NCBI GenBank assembly: GCA_027487355.1
Contig: JAIYDT010000492.1
Location: 1 to 33,388, forward strand
Direction of reading: 5' to 3'
Length of the DNA: 33,388 nucleotides
Origin: Verrucomicrobiaceae bacterium
GTDB taxonomy: Bacteria > Verrucomicrobiota > Verrucomicrobiia > Verrucomicrobiales > Akkermansiaceae
Below the pieces are notes generated by a model. The model was given only the letters and a program-made list of their open reading frames with translations, ran no database searches and was not told the DNA's origin. Below are positions 1 through 7,498 of this stretch, in pieces. How positions within the stretch are numbered: the first letter of the stretch is position 1; every line of letters begins with the position of its first letter. Made by a program: the position numbers and the translations under genes.

Positions 1-20
1 CCCGGATGAGAGTTGTCGGC

Positions 21-146
21 CCGTTAGACTAAACGGTCGGCTCGTCAGAAGCTGGATTCTCATCCTCTTCCGTTGGGCCGTGACAGGCTGGAAACCCTTA
101 CGTGTAAGGGTCGGCCGAAAAATCTTTGCCGATTTTCAAAAACGGC
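21..146 (+). promoter_or_regulatory. Dyad-rich control region upstream of HTH gene
   Basis: Several inverted repeats precede the HTH gene. CCGTT (21-25) pairs with AACGG (32-36). CCCTTAC (95-101) faces GTAAGGG (104-110) across 2 bp, giving a 16-bp near-perfect palindrome. A 19-bp near-palindrome with one mismatch spans 128-146, and AAAATC/GATTTT arms lie around 119-136. The last dyad ends 4 bp before the ribosome binding site. Closely spaced palindromes next to a regulator gene suggest operators and possibly a late promoter, but no -10/-35 pair is convincing. Confidence 0.4.
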
Positions 147-162
147 TTGGGGAGGTGCTAGG

Positions 163-471
163 ATGAGGCTCATGAATGGGCGAACTCATGAGCAGATGGA
201 CTTTTTTCCCCGGATGTCCTGGGAGGAGGATCGGCACCTGACTGTGCCTGGATCTGATCAGAAGCTGCGCCGGTGGGGCAGTGTGTCGAAAGCGCGGCGG
301 ATGCTGGACAACTGTGACCGGAAGGTGATTTACAGTCTGATCGAGCTGGGAGCGCTGCGTGCCTACAAGCTCAATCCGGAGGCCAAGAATTGTCATTGGC
401 GGATCGATCTGCTGAGCGTGTGGGATCACAAGCAGAAGCAGATGCGAGCGCGGCAGGTGATGGTGAAGTAG
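163..471 (+). CDS. Small helix-turn-helix DNA-binding protein (putative phage late regulator)
   Basis: A 102-aa protein starting at the ATG at 163, 7 nt after a clear GGAGG (151-155). The frame is open further upstream, but no other start has such a site. Residues ~40-95 resemble an excisionase/MerR-like winged helix (HTH_17 type): a VSKARRML helix, DRKVIYSLIELGALRAYKL as recognition helix and turn, then a basic HWRIDL wing. The N-terminal 35 residues are polar and not recognised. The gene sits directly upstream of the lysis module, the place where Mu carries its late activator C, and it follows a palindrome-rich region. I infer DNA binding with fair confidence; a role in late transcription is suggested only by position. 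An excisionase-like role is an alternative. Confidence 0.7.
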   Translation: MRLMNGRTHEQMDFFPRMSWEEDRHLTVPGSDQKLRRWGSVSKARRMLDNCDRKVIYSLIELGALRAYKLNPEAKNCHWRIDLLSVWDHKQKQMRARQVMVK

Positions 472-544
472 GGGTGAGTGGAGGTGAGTGGAGTCAAGCG
501 TGTGGGGAATGAGCGCATGGTGTGCGCCTCGACCACGCCACTCC

Positions 545-1042
545 ATGAACGATCCGATTCGATCCCTCCTCCGCCATCTCCTGACCTGGTTCGCCGGTCT
601 GGGAGCCTTCCTGTTTTCCCACGGCCTGATCGCCGAGGGTGATGTGCAAGCGGTCAATCAGGACGGGGCCACTCTTGGCGCGGCCGTGGTGGCAATCCTG
701 ACGGTGGTGATCACTCGGGGGCTGATGGGTCTGCTGGGCAATCGCTTCCCTGCCCTTTCGAAGTTTCTAGGAGGTCAAGGAACGGTTCAATCCTTGCTCC
801 TGGTCTGCACGGTGACAGCGTTGATCCTGGCTGGTGGTGCGCTGTCATCGTGCTCCTTTTTGGACGACTACGAGCTGAAGGGCTCCGCCTACGTGGGTGG
901 GCGTGACGCCAAGGCGGGTCTGAAGTTTGAGGACGGCAACGCGCTCCCGTTCGGGAGGTTCTCCATGCGTGATCGTGAGACAGGCCAGGTGACCGGCTCC
1001 GCCGTGATCGAGGCCCGCAAGCGTGTCCACGCAGATAAATGA
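545..1042 (+). CDS. Holin-like membrane protein with internal lipobox
   Basis: A 165-aa protein from the ATG at 545; in-frame starts at 488 (GTG) and 509 (ATG) exist but add a poorly hydrophobic Arg/Pro-rich stretch. Hydrophobic segments lie at ~11-30, ~43-65 and ~83-100. The third ends in LSSC (100-103), which fits the lipobox pattern exactly and is followed by a polar 60-residue domain. Two helices plus a neighbouring endolysin suggest a holin. The lipobox half looks like a small outer-membrane lipoprotein of the spanin type, either fused to the holin or made from an internal start near 811. The family is not recognised at sequence level, so the lysis role rests on topology and on the CHAP endolysin 260 bp downstream. 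Confidence 0.6.
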   Translation: MNDPIRSLLRHLLTWFAGLGAFLFSHGLIAEGDVQAVNQDGATLGAAVVAILTVVITRGLMGLLGNRFPALSKFLGGQGTVQSLLLVCTVTALILAGGALSSCSFLDDYELKGSAYVGGRDAKAGLKFEDGNALPFGRFSMRDRETGQVTGSAVIEARKRVHADK

Positions 1043-1103
1043 ACCAGCGGGGGCCTGAGCGATCGCCAGCGCGACGCATGGAAGGCCCTGCCTCCTCTCC
1101 TTT

Positions 1104-1142
1104 CGAAGTCCCAAGTTCCAAACGCCAAGTTCCAACGAAGAC
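1104..1142 (+). repeat. Heptad-phased intergenic repeat, copy 1
   Basis: Five 7-mers in register: CGAAGTC, CCAAGTT, CCAAACG, CCAAGTT, CCAACGA, then AGAC and the ATG at 1143. It fills the spacer between the holin-like gene and the 55-aa gene and is unlike surrounding coding DNA. The shared unit is AAGTTCC read in another phase. No SD is present between it and the start. Confidence 0.75.
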
Positions 1143-1310
1143 ATGCTCGCGATGCTCGATATCTCCAATCCGCTGATCGGCGTGGGCATCGGCCTGCTGC
1201 TGATGGTCTGCATGCTGGTAGCGATCGCCGGGCTGTTGGTCCGAGCGGTGGACCGGACGCAGGGGATCGAAGGGGAGCGCAAAGACCACGACTGCCACGG
1301 CCATGAGTAA
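1143..1310 (+). CDS. 55-aa single-span membrane peptide of the lysis module
   Basis: A complete small frame from ATG (1143) to TAA (1308-1310), overlapping the endolysin start at 1303 by 8 nt. It has one transmembrane helix at ~12-35 (rich in Gly, Leu, Val, Ile), a short charged stretch (RAVDRTQGIEGERK) and a His/Cys-containing tail (DHDCHGHE). Position between a holin-like gene and an endolysin, together with its topology, suggests a class of tiny holin/antiholin or an inner-membrane spanin-like peptide. The start has no SD and lies immediately after the heptad repeat. I do not recognise a family. Confidence 0.6.
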   Translation: MLAMLDISNPLIGVGIGLLLMVCMLVAIAGLLVRAVDRTQGIEGERKDHDCHGHE

Positions 1311-1821
1311 GCTGACCATTCCAGAGGCCGTGGCCCGATTCGCTGAGAGCCGGATCGGAGTCCGCGAAAGCGGCGGAGCCAACAAAGGCGAACGGCTCCA
1401 GGAGTTTTTCGACTCCGACTCCTACGATCCGAATGGGCCGCGTCCTGGTGACGATGGTTACGCCTGGTGCGCAGCATTTGTTTGCTGGGCGGTGTATCAA
1501 GCGGTGCGCGACCGCAAGATCGCCTTCAAACGTCCAACCACTCCCGGTGCCTGGGATTACGAGAGATGGGCACGAGAGCAATCCAAGGGCGTGGACCTTC
1601 GCAAGCCGCATTCTGGAGACATTCGGCGAGGTGACATAGTCGTTTTCGGTTTCTCACACATTGGCATCGCAGTCTCGGATGCCAAGAACGGCATGGTCCG
1701 CACCGTCGAGGGCAACACCAACGCCTCGGGTGGGCGTGAAGGCGATGGAGTTTACGAGAGGATCCGTCCGTTGGTCAGCATCCGCAGCCGGATTCGCTTT
1801 GTGGAAGGAGGAGAGCTGTGA
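1303..1821 (+). CDS. CHAP-domain endolysin
   Basis: A 172-aa cysteine amidase/peptidase expected to cut host peptidoglycan at lysis. The CHAP signature is visible: Cys56 in DGYAWCAAFV as nucleophile, His119 in DIVVFGFSHIGIAV as second catalytic residue, and EGN (136-138) following a short strand as the usual third polar site. The N-terminal ~45 residues (SKLTIPEAVARFAESRIGVRE) form the helix typical of phage CHAP proteins. No signal peptide or cell-wall-binding domain is present, so release depends on the neighbouring holin. The ATG at 1303 overlaps the upstream gene, and the next gene starts at its stop with a strong SD. Function is confident; exact bond specificity is not. Confidence 0.85.
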   Translation: MSKLTIPEAVARFAESRIGVRESGGANKGERLQEFFDSDSYDPNGPRPGDDGYAWCAAFVCWAVYQAVRDRKIAFKRPTTPGAWDYERWAREQSKGVDLRKPHSGDIRRGDIVVFGFSHIGIAVSDAKNGMVRTVEGNTNASGGREGDGVYERIRPLVSIRSRIRFVEGGEL

Positions 1822-2048
1822 AGGCCCCTCTCTCAACCACTCCAGCGGAGGCAGGCGAGACCGTCTTTGACAAAGCGGTCCGGGCGGATGACCTGGTCGA
1901 GTTCCTGAAGGATCTCTCCGGCCCATCGTTGCGGGATCTCTGCGGCTGGCTGGCGCGGGGTGGATGGATCAGTGGCATTCGAGGCCGCGTCCACTCGTTC
2001 GCGATCTATGAAGCCGCTCAGCGGTTCCTGAAAGGAGGGTCCAAGTGA
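1818..2048 (+). CDS. Small phage protein of unknown function
   Basis: A 76-aa protein starting at a GTG (1818) that overlaps the endolysin stop (GTGA). AAGGAGG (1805-1811) sits 6 nt upstream, so the start is well supported. The product is soluble. Around residues 24-60 it reads as two amphipathic helices with a conserved-looking DLCGWLARGGWISGIRGRVHSFAIYEAA core containing three glycines and two tryptophans. No transmembrane helix or known motif is seen. It lies between endolysin and the gp25-like gene, and tight overlap on both sides implies co-translation with lysis and packaging genes. Confidence 0.7.
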   Translation: MKAPLSTTPAEAGETVFDKAVRADDLVEFLKDLSGPSLRDLCGWLARGGWISGIRGRVHSFAIYEAAQRFLKGGSK

Positions 2049-2473
2049 TGGCCCTGGTGATCGCGGAGTTGATGATGGCGGACGTAAGCGGCGAGTCCGC
2101 GAAGTTCACAGCGGAGGAGCTGGGCAAGTGGGTGGCGATCCTGCTGTTCGTGACAGGCGGAGGCCTGGGCATCCGGAAGCTGCTTCAGAAGCCGGTGCCG
2201 GTGCGTGATCCGCTGACGGTGCAGGACATTTCCCCACCGGCTACCAAGGACGAGTTGGCGGAGGTGAAGGAAGACATCGACGCCCGGCTGGTGAAGATCG
2301 AGGCGGCGATGGACGAGCAGCGCCGTGTGGCGCGTGAGTCGCAGAGCAACGTCCACCGCCGGATCGACACCGTGGCCACGACGTTGGCGGAGGTGAAGGG
2401 GGAGCTGACCCAAATCAACAGCAACGTGCGAACGCTCTTGGAGCGATCCCTCAACAAACCTACCGGACGATGA
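2045..2473 (+). CDS. Mu gp25-like membrane/coiled-coil protein (DUF2730-like)
   Basis: A 142-aa protein. The GTG at 2045 overlaps the previous stop and lies 6 nt after AGGAGG (2033-2038); an ATG at 2048 is the alternative. One transmembrane segment (~residues 30-45, WVAILLFVTGGGLGI) is followed by a Pro-rich link and a long amphipathic helix rich in Glu, Arg and Lys (~63-140, with LAEVKEDIDARLVKIEAAMDE and a second LAEVKGELTQI). This N-terminal anchor plus coiled coil, located just before gp26- and gp27-like genes, is what Mu gp25 homologues look like. Its biochemical role is not established. Assignment is by architecture and synteny. Confidence 0.65.
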   Translation: MMALVIAELMMADVSGESAKFTAEELGKWVAILLFVTGGGLGIRKLLQKPVPVRDPLTVQDISPPATKDELAEVKEDIDARLVKIEAAMDEQRRVARESQSNVHRRIDTVATTLAEVKGELTQINSNVRTLLERSLNKPTGR

Positions 2474-2703
2474 CTCCCGAACTGCACATCCTTGAAATCC
2501 TTCAGCTCTGCCATCCACGCGGACTGCGTGAGCCCGTGCTGGGCAGCGAGCTGCGCGTGCGTGGCGTCACGCTGTCTGTGAGCGATCAGGCCCGGCATGT
2601 CCGGAACCTGGAGAGCAAGCACCAGGTCACGGTGACGGCCGGTGAGGATTACACGCTGATCAAAATCACTCCGGAGGGACTGAGCCGACTCGCAGAACAA
2701 TGA
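2470..2703 (+). CDS. Mu gp26-like small winged-helix protein
   Basis: A 77-aa protein with ATGA overlap to both neighbours and no obvious SD, so translation is probably coupled. The chain resembles a winged helix: helix 1 (LHILEILQLCHPRGL), helix 2 and turn (VLGSELRVRGVTL), helix 3 (SVSDQARHVRNLESKHQVTVT) and a beta wing (DYTLIKITPEGLSRLAEQ). Mu gp26 homologues occupy this same slot between gp25 and gp27 and share this size and helical pattern. A DNA-binding or packaging-accessory role is inferred only. Confidence 0.65.
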   Translation: MTPELHILEILQLCHPRGLREPVLGSELRVRGVTLSVSDQARHVRNLESKHQVTVTAGEDYTLIKITPEGLSRLAEQ

Positions 2704-3239
2704 TCCGGAAGCGCAAAGCCAGGGGCGATAGCAAGCTCGACAAGCTCAAACCCGAAAGCCGGGTTTTGGAGCTGCGCGACTTGTTGCTCGCAGGCGCGAC
2801 CTACAAGGAGGCGAAGGCCTGGCTGTTGGAAACGTGCAACACGACCACGACCGGCGATGCGCTGATGCACTTCTGGCACCGTCATTGCCAGCCAATCAAG
2901 GATGAGGAGATGAGTCTGGCCGCCGCTGCCGCCGAGGGTCTGGTGGACCGGGCCGGTGCAGTGGACTGGGACACGGCGATCACCGAGTTCATGAAGCAGA
3001 CGACCTTCGAGATCATCAGTGGTCAGGAAGTCGATGCGAAGACGAAGGCGATCTATGCGCGGAACTGGGTCAAGCTGAAGGAGAGCAATCAAGCCGCCGC
3101 GAAGGCGAGGGAGTTCGTGCGTTCCAAGGAGGAGGCGGGGATCGATGCGCTGTTGGATGCCGTGAAGGGCGACAAGCAAGCAGAGGATCTGCTGCGCCAG
3201 CTCAATGAGCGCCTGGCCAAGAAGGGAGGTGCCGCGTGA
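2700..3239 (+). CDS. Mu gp27-like terminase small subunit (DUF3486-like)
   Basis: A 179-aa protein with ATGA overlap to gp26-like and GTGA overlap to the terminase large subunit. It opens with a basic RKRKARGDSKLDKL stretch followed by a helix-turn-helix (ELRDLLLAGATYKEAKAWLLE, then TTTTGDALMHFWHRH). This is the layout of DUF3486, the small terminase subunit of Mu-like phages, which recognises the DNA to be packaged. Residues ~75-175 are almost wholly helical and charged, as expected for an oligomerisation domain. The adjacent large subunit and strict gene order strengthen the call. Confidence 0.75.
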   Translation: MIRKRKARGDSKLDKLKPESRVLELRDLLLAGATYKEAKAWLLETCNTTTTGDALMHFWHRHCQPIKDEEMSLAAAAAEGLVDRAGAVDWDTAITEFMKQTTFEIISGQEVDAKTKAIYARNWVKLKESNQAAAKAREFVRSKEEAGIDALLDAVKGDKQAEDLLRQLNERLAKKGGAA

Positions 3240-5245
3240 TCAAGCAGCGTGGTGCCGTGGCGAGATTGAGCGAGAAGCTCTCCGGATCGTCCAACGGAGC
3301 AGCTCCAAAGGTGGCGTCGTTCCGTGAGTTCCTTGAGCGTCATGCCAAGGTGAAGACTCCCGGTGGTGAGTATGTGCAGTACTCGCTGGTCGGTCGTGAG
3401 GCCCTTATCCCGATTGTCGAGACCTTTGATCTGGTGCTGGGATCTCACACAGGCGAACCGCTGCCTGACTCGACCATTGACCTCTGCGGCGGTGCTCAGT
3501 TTGGGAAAACGATTCTAGCCCTTAACTTTGGGATGTATCTCACGGCCTGCCAGTTCAGGAACTGGGGCTATTACCTTCCCGACGATGATCTGGTGGAGGG
3601 CATCGTTGACGCCAAACTTCGCCCGGATGTGATCGAACAGATCGACTGGCTCGGTCCTCTGATGCAGGTCGGCAAGATGGATGACAAGCGAGGCCGGTCC
3701 GTCAACCGCAAGGGCGCGTTCCAGGTCAGCGACGGCAAGCGCAAAGCTCAGGGCATGATCCGTGGCATGGGCAAGATTCCGACGTCATTCTCGATGGATG
3801 CCGTGATGGAAGACGAGAAGGACGACATTCCGGCGAAGCGGTCCAAGTATCTCACCGGCCGTATGACGGCCTCCGATCTGCGACTGCGGTCGTCGATCGG
3901 CACGCAGCGTCTCCATGCAGCGGGACAGCAGAAGCAGTGGGAGGATGGCTCCCAGGGCATTTACGTTTTCGATGTCGGCGGGGATCGCACGATCAACCTT
4001 GAGGAGAATTGGCCAGCCTGCTGCCGCCTGGCGGTGGATGGGAAGCCATCGCCGACCGATCCAAAGCTGACCAATGCCGGAGAGTTCCGGGATGACAAGG
4101 GAAACGCGTGGCCCTATCAGCCAGGTGCGAACTACTACTTCGCCGATCCAGATACGGGTCATGTGATCGACCGGAGCCAGCCGATCCTGAAGCATTTGAA
4201 GCCTGAGCGGATCAAGCTGCGCAAGTGGTCGTTCCGGATCTCGCAATTCGCGATCGGCGCGATGCCGATCAATCAGTTCGTCTCCCGGTGGCAGGACGCC
4301 ATCAAGGATCCGGAGATGATGGTTGTGTTCCGTTGCGATGTGATGGCGCTGCCATCGAACGTCGAGCAGGCGATCAATCCCGAGGTCATTCTCCGGGCCC
4401 GCACAGTGGAAGCGCCGTTTGATCTATCATTGGCTCCGGCCGCCGTTCCTCGCTTCGGTGGGATGGACACGGGCAACCGTTGCTGGTTCGTGAGCCGAGA
4501 CGTTTTCAGCGATGCAAGGAAACGCATCAACTGGGCGGAGCAGATCCCGCTTTCGCAGATGGTCGCCCGCGCCGAGTCGCTGTTCTACAAGCTCGGCCTG
4601 AGCTGCCTCTCGATCGATGCCAACCCGGCGGTCAATCAGGCGATCGCCCTTTGCTACAAGCTCAACGGCCTGGAAGATATCGACTGGCTGCCGTTCAATG
4701 GAAAGCCAGATGAGGCCCGCCTCCAGTTCCCTGGTGGACTGACATGGAACGGGGCCAGCAAGCGCTGGGAAGGCCTACGCTGTTTCGTGGTGGAGTTCTC
4801 GGTGAAGCAAGGCGGCGGCATCGTCCACAAGCTGGGCATCGATCCCCAGGGCGGGTTCAACAAGTTCTACCCGGTGATTCGCTGCAACCGCTTCGAGTCG
4901 ATTGACCGGGTGGTGAATGAGTTCCTCACACCCGCTGAGAACGTCATCCGGGTAGTGGATGGCAAGCTGCTCGAAGAGCCGGTGATGCGCCTGCCTCGAA
5001 AGGAGACTGGCTGCCTTCCGATCGTCGAGACCTTAGAAGCCCATCTCATCACCGGATCGAAGCGTGACAAGGGCAGCGACGGCGAGGCCTCCGACTACGT
5101 CGATAAATGCGAGAACCACCTGATGCTCGGCAATGCCTACTCGGCACTGTCGGAGCTGATCGGCGGGCATGCGGTGGTCGCTGCCCCGATCGAATCAGAG
5201 ACCATTGAACGCCCTCGTCGGGACCGTGGAAGGAGGGCGCTGTGA
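3236..5245 (+). CDS. Phage terminase large subunit (Mu gp28-like)
   Basis: A 669-aa packaging ATPase/nuclease. The GTG start at 3236 overlaps the upstream stop and follows GGGAGG (3224-3229) by 6 nt. The Walker A region is at residues 85-92 (GGAQFGKT) in a hydrophobic strand-loop-helix. The Walker B/catalytic acid region is at ~187-196 (MDAVMEDEKD), with a coupling-type segment after it. The C-terminal half carries RNase H-like nuclease elements: an acidic FGGMDTGNR strand (~402-410) and a second LSIDANPAV strand (~457-465). Length and order place it in the gp28/GpA-like large terminases, which in Mu relatives cut headful lengths from integrated copies. Its stop overlaps a previously hidden small gene. 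Confidence 0.88.
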   Translation: MIKQRGAVARLSEKLSGSSNGAAPKVASFREFLERHAKVKTPGGEYVQYSLVGREALIPIVETFDLVLGSHTGEPLPDSTIDLCGGAQFGKTILALNFGMYLTACQFRNWGYYLPDDDLVEGIVDAKLRPDVIEQIDWLGPLMQVGKMDDKRGRSVNRKGAFQVSDGKRKAQGMIRGMGKIPTSFSMDAVMEDEKDDIPAKRSKYLTGRMTASDLRLRSSIGTQRLHAAGQQKQWEDGSQGIYVFDVGGDRTINLEENWPACCRLAVDGKPSPTDPKLTNAGEFRDDKGNAWPYQPGANYYFADPDTGHVIDRSQPILKHLKPERIKLRKWSFRISQFAIGAMPINQFVSRWQDAIKDPEMMVVFRCDVMALPSNVEQAINPEVILRARTVEAPFDLSLAPAAVPRFGGMDTGNRCWFVSRDVFSDARKRINWAEQIPLSQMVARAESLFYKLGLSCLSIDANPAVNQAIALCYKLNGLEDIDWLPFNGKPDEARLQFPGGLTWNGASKRWEGLRCFVVEFSVKQGGGIVHKLGIDPQGGFNKFYPVIRCNRFESIDRVVNEFLTPAENVIRVVDGKLLEEPVMRLPRKETGCLPIVETLEAHLITGSKRDKGSDGEASDYVDKCENHLMLGNAYSALSELIGGHAVVAAPIESETIERPRRDRGRRAL

Positions 5246-5412
5246 TCACTCAATTCTCCTGTATGGCGGCGAGCGTCTCTGAGGCGATTTGCAGGGGGGG
5301 TCATGCGAAATGGCTCCATGTGGCCTCAGTCGGCCAGAAAACGCCCTGCGTGGGGTCTGCGGTCAATTCCCGGCGCAATTTTAGGCCTTTCACCAATCCA
5401 ATTTCACTCTGA
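5242..5412 (+). CDS. 56-aa hidden gene between terminase and portal
   Basis: A short frame with strong start evidence. GTG at 5242 overlaps the terminase stop as GTGA, and AAGGAGG (5230-5236) lies 5 nt before it. Its TGA (5410-5412) overlaps the portal ATG as TGATG. The same SD plus GTGA arrangement starts the genes at 1818, 2045 and 3236. The peptide begins MITQFSCMAASV and contains three cysteines, several Arg/His and no transmembrane helix; the composition is not that of a known family. It fills what would otherwise be a 166-bp gap in a tightly packed operon. It may be a true minor protein, or a translation bridge coupling terminase and portal synthesis. Confidence 0.6.
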   Translation: MITQFSCMAASVSEAICRGGHAKWLHVASVGQKTPCVGSAVNSRRNFRPFTNPISL

Positions 5413-7403
5413 TGGCACCCAAAGCTCAAAAGACCCCGGATCCTGTGTTCGGAGCCGACTCAATCAAGTCGGCTCGCCGGGCACGCTACAACCCGCTCCG
5501 GACTCTGACGCCTGAGACCCTGACCAGGGCTCTCGACGCGTTCGAGTATGGTGACCTGCGTGAGTTCGCCTTGTTGGCCGAAGTGGTCGCGGATCGGGAT
5601 GACACCTTGAAATCGGTGAAGCCGAAACGCGAGAAGGCCACGGCCGCCCGCGAGTGGAAGGTGCTGAAGCGGGACAAGTCCCCCGAGGCGGAAAAGCATC
5701 AGGAGATCCTGAAGGCGTTCTGGGACAATGTCCGCGCCGAGAATGCCTATGACCGCAACGAGCGCGGGGGCATGGGACGCCTGATCAAGCAGATGATGAC
5801 CTCCGTCTCGTATCGCTACGCGGTGCATCACATCGTGTGGCGGCCGGAGCCGGGCCGCCTCCGGGCGACGTTCGAGTTCGTGCCACTGTGGTTCTTTGAG
5901 AATCGTGAAGGCCGGCTGCGGTTCATCCGCGATGGCGTCGGCGTGATCGGTGAGGAAATGGACCCGAGCGAGTGGATGGTCACCTATGGCGATGGTCTGA
6001 TGATCGCCTGCCTCATTGATTACCTGGGCAAGAAGTTCTGCACCCAGGACTGGCTGGCATTTTCTGAGAAGTTTTCGATGCCGGGTGTGCTCGGTCGGGT
6101 GAGCGCGGGCAAGGACACGCCAGCCGGGAAGGCAATGAAGTCTGCCGTCGAATCCTTCGGTCAGGATTTCTCCGCCGTGGTCTATGGTGACGACGGCACG
6201 GCCAAGATTGAGCTGATCCAGCCGAATGGTTCACCGACCGCGATGCCGATGCCTGCATTCATCGAGCGGGCCGACCGCAAGATGGCTGCACTCTATCGCG
6301 GAGCCGACCTCAGCTCGATGTCGAGCAAGGACGGCGAGGGCACGGGTGCCAGCCTCCAATCGGACGAGACCGACACGCTGGAAGCCGATGACTGCATGAC
6401 GATCTCTGAGACCTTGCAGGAGGTCGAGCGCGAGGTCATCCGCTGGCACTTCGGTGAAGGGGTGGAACCGCTGGCTTACATCGAGGTGCAGCCGCCGGTG
6501 CGAGTGGACAAGAAGTTCATCCTGGAGGCGGTCACCGCCCTTCAGAAGCTGGGTGTTCGCTTGTCCGTTCAAGAGATTTTGGAAGCTCTTGGCTTTTCCG
6601 AAGCGGATGCCGGTGATGTGGCGCTCGGGGAGACACAAGACATCAAGATTCAAGACTCAAGACAAGATCCTGTGGCGAACGCGGCTCAGCCGGGTGCGAT
6701 GAATGAGCTGATCGACTCTCTCCAGGCGGATCTGCAACCACTGGGCAGGGCTCTCGAAGGTGCCTTGATGGCGGATGATTTCCCAGCGATGCAGACCGCG
6801 CTGCGGATGATCTCCGAACGCATGCCGGAGTTCATGGACTCCCAGTTGCTGGCGGCCGCGATCGGTGATGAGCTGGTGGCGGCTTTCACGGGTGGGGTCA
6901 CTGCGAACGCTTTCGATCCTTCCCAGTCCCGCGACATCCGTGGCCGCTGGTCTGAGGGTGGCGGCGGCGGATCTTCATCCGGAGATTGGAAATCGAACGG
7001 CCTGTTGCCAGGTGCCAAGATCGTGCCGGATGAAGGCCATGCTCCGGTGCCTTCCTACAAGGCGGCGGCGAGGCTGATGCAGGGGGAGACCGTTCTCGAT
7101 GACCGCTCATCCCCTGTGCTCTTCAATGATGAGCTGATGGATCATTGGAGCGACAAACCGCGACAGGAGATCAAGAAGCGTCTCAGTGAGCTGGATGACG
7201 CGGTGGGCGCGGTGAAGAACCCCCACGAAGTTTGGCAGAAGGCCAACCAGACAGTCTATCTCAGGAAATACAGCGGCAACGGCCCTGTGCGTTGGATGGC
7301 TGTGTATGTCCCGAACGGGAAGGGCCGGACCTACTATTCCTCGGATCGAATCAACAAAGCGGACGAATCCTTCAGGCAGGGGAAGCTCCTGCGAACCAGA
7401 TGA
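5412..7403 (+). CDS. Portal protein (Mu gp29/DUF935-like) with C-terminal toxin-like domain
   Basis: A 663-aa protein, about 150 residues longer than a usual Mu-type portal. Residues ~1-480 form the DUF935 portal: arginine-rich N-terminus, KREKATAAREWKVL, MGRLIKQMMTSVSYRYAVHH and the FVPLWFFENREGRLRF barrel. The portal forms the ring for DNA entry and tail docking. At ~507 comes RDIRGRWSEGGGGGSSSG, a Gly/Ser linker of the kind that precedes exchangeable tail domains. Residues ~525-663 resemble phage barnase/EndoU/colicin E5-D/RelE-like (PBECR) nuclease modules: an AVGAVKNPHEVW segment, paired strands VYLRKYSG and WMAVYVPNG, and a terminal YYSSDRINKADESFRQGKLLR. The portal call is firm. The nuclease call is inferred from fold-like pattern and linker. 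Confidence 0.82.
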   Translation: MAPKAQKTPDPVFGADSIKSARRARYNPLRTLTPETLTRALDAFEYGDLREFALLAEVVADRDDTLKSVKPKREKATAAREWKVLKRDKSPEAEKHQEILKAFWDNVRAENAYDRNERGGMGRLIKQMMTSVSYRYAVHHIVWRPEPGRLRATFEFVPLWFFENREGRLRFIRDGVGVIGEEMDPSEWMVTYGDGLMIACLIDYLGKKFCTQDWLAFSEKFSMPGVLGRVSAGKDTPAGKAMKSAVESFGQDFSAVVYGDDGTAKIELIQPNGSPTAMPMPAFIERADRKMAALYRGADLSSMSSKDGEGTGASLQSDETDTLEADDCMTISETLQEVEREVIRWHFGEGVEPLAYIEVQPPVRVDKKFILEAVTALQKLGVRLSVQEILEALGFSEADAGDVALGETQDIKIQDSRQDPVANAAQPGAMNELIDSLQADLQPLGRALEGALMADDFPAMQTALRMISERMPEFMDSQLLAAAIGDELVAAFTGGVTANAFDPSQSRDIRGRWSEGGGGGSSSGDWKSNGLLPGAKIVPDEGHAPVPSYKAAARLMQGETVLDDRSSPVLFNDELMDHWSDKPRQEIKKRLSELDDAVGAVKNPHEVWQKANQTVYLRKYSGNGPVRWMAVYVPNGKGRTYYSSDRINKADESFRQGKLLRTR

Positions 7404-7498
7404 AAAATCGCCGGACCACGGGGAGACCGCCCGTGCGGCGCTAACGGCTGACTTATGAGCGGCTCCTCAGTCAACCAAGCTGTGAATCAACCATTACC

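Noticed and set aside
7417-7435. CACGGG/CCCGTG hairpin after the portal gene as a terminator
   Set aside because: Only 6 bp, no T-run, and the protease gene follows in the same direction; common by chance in GC-rich DNA.
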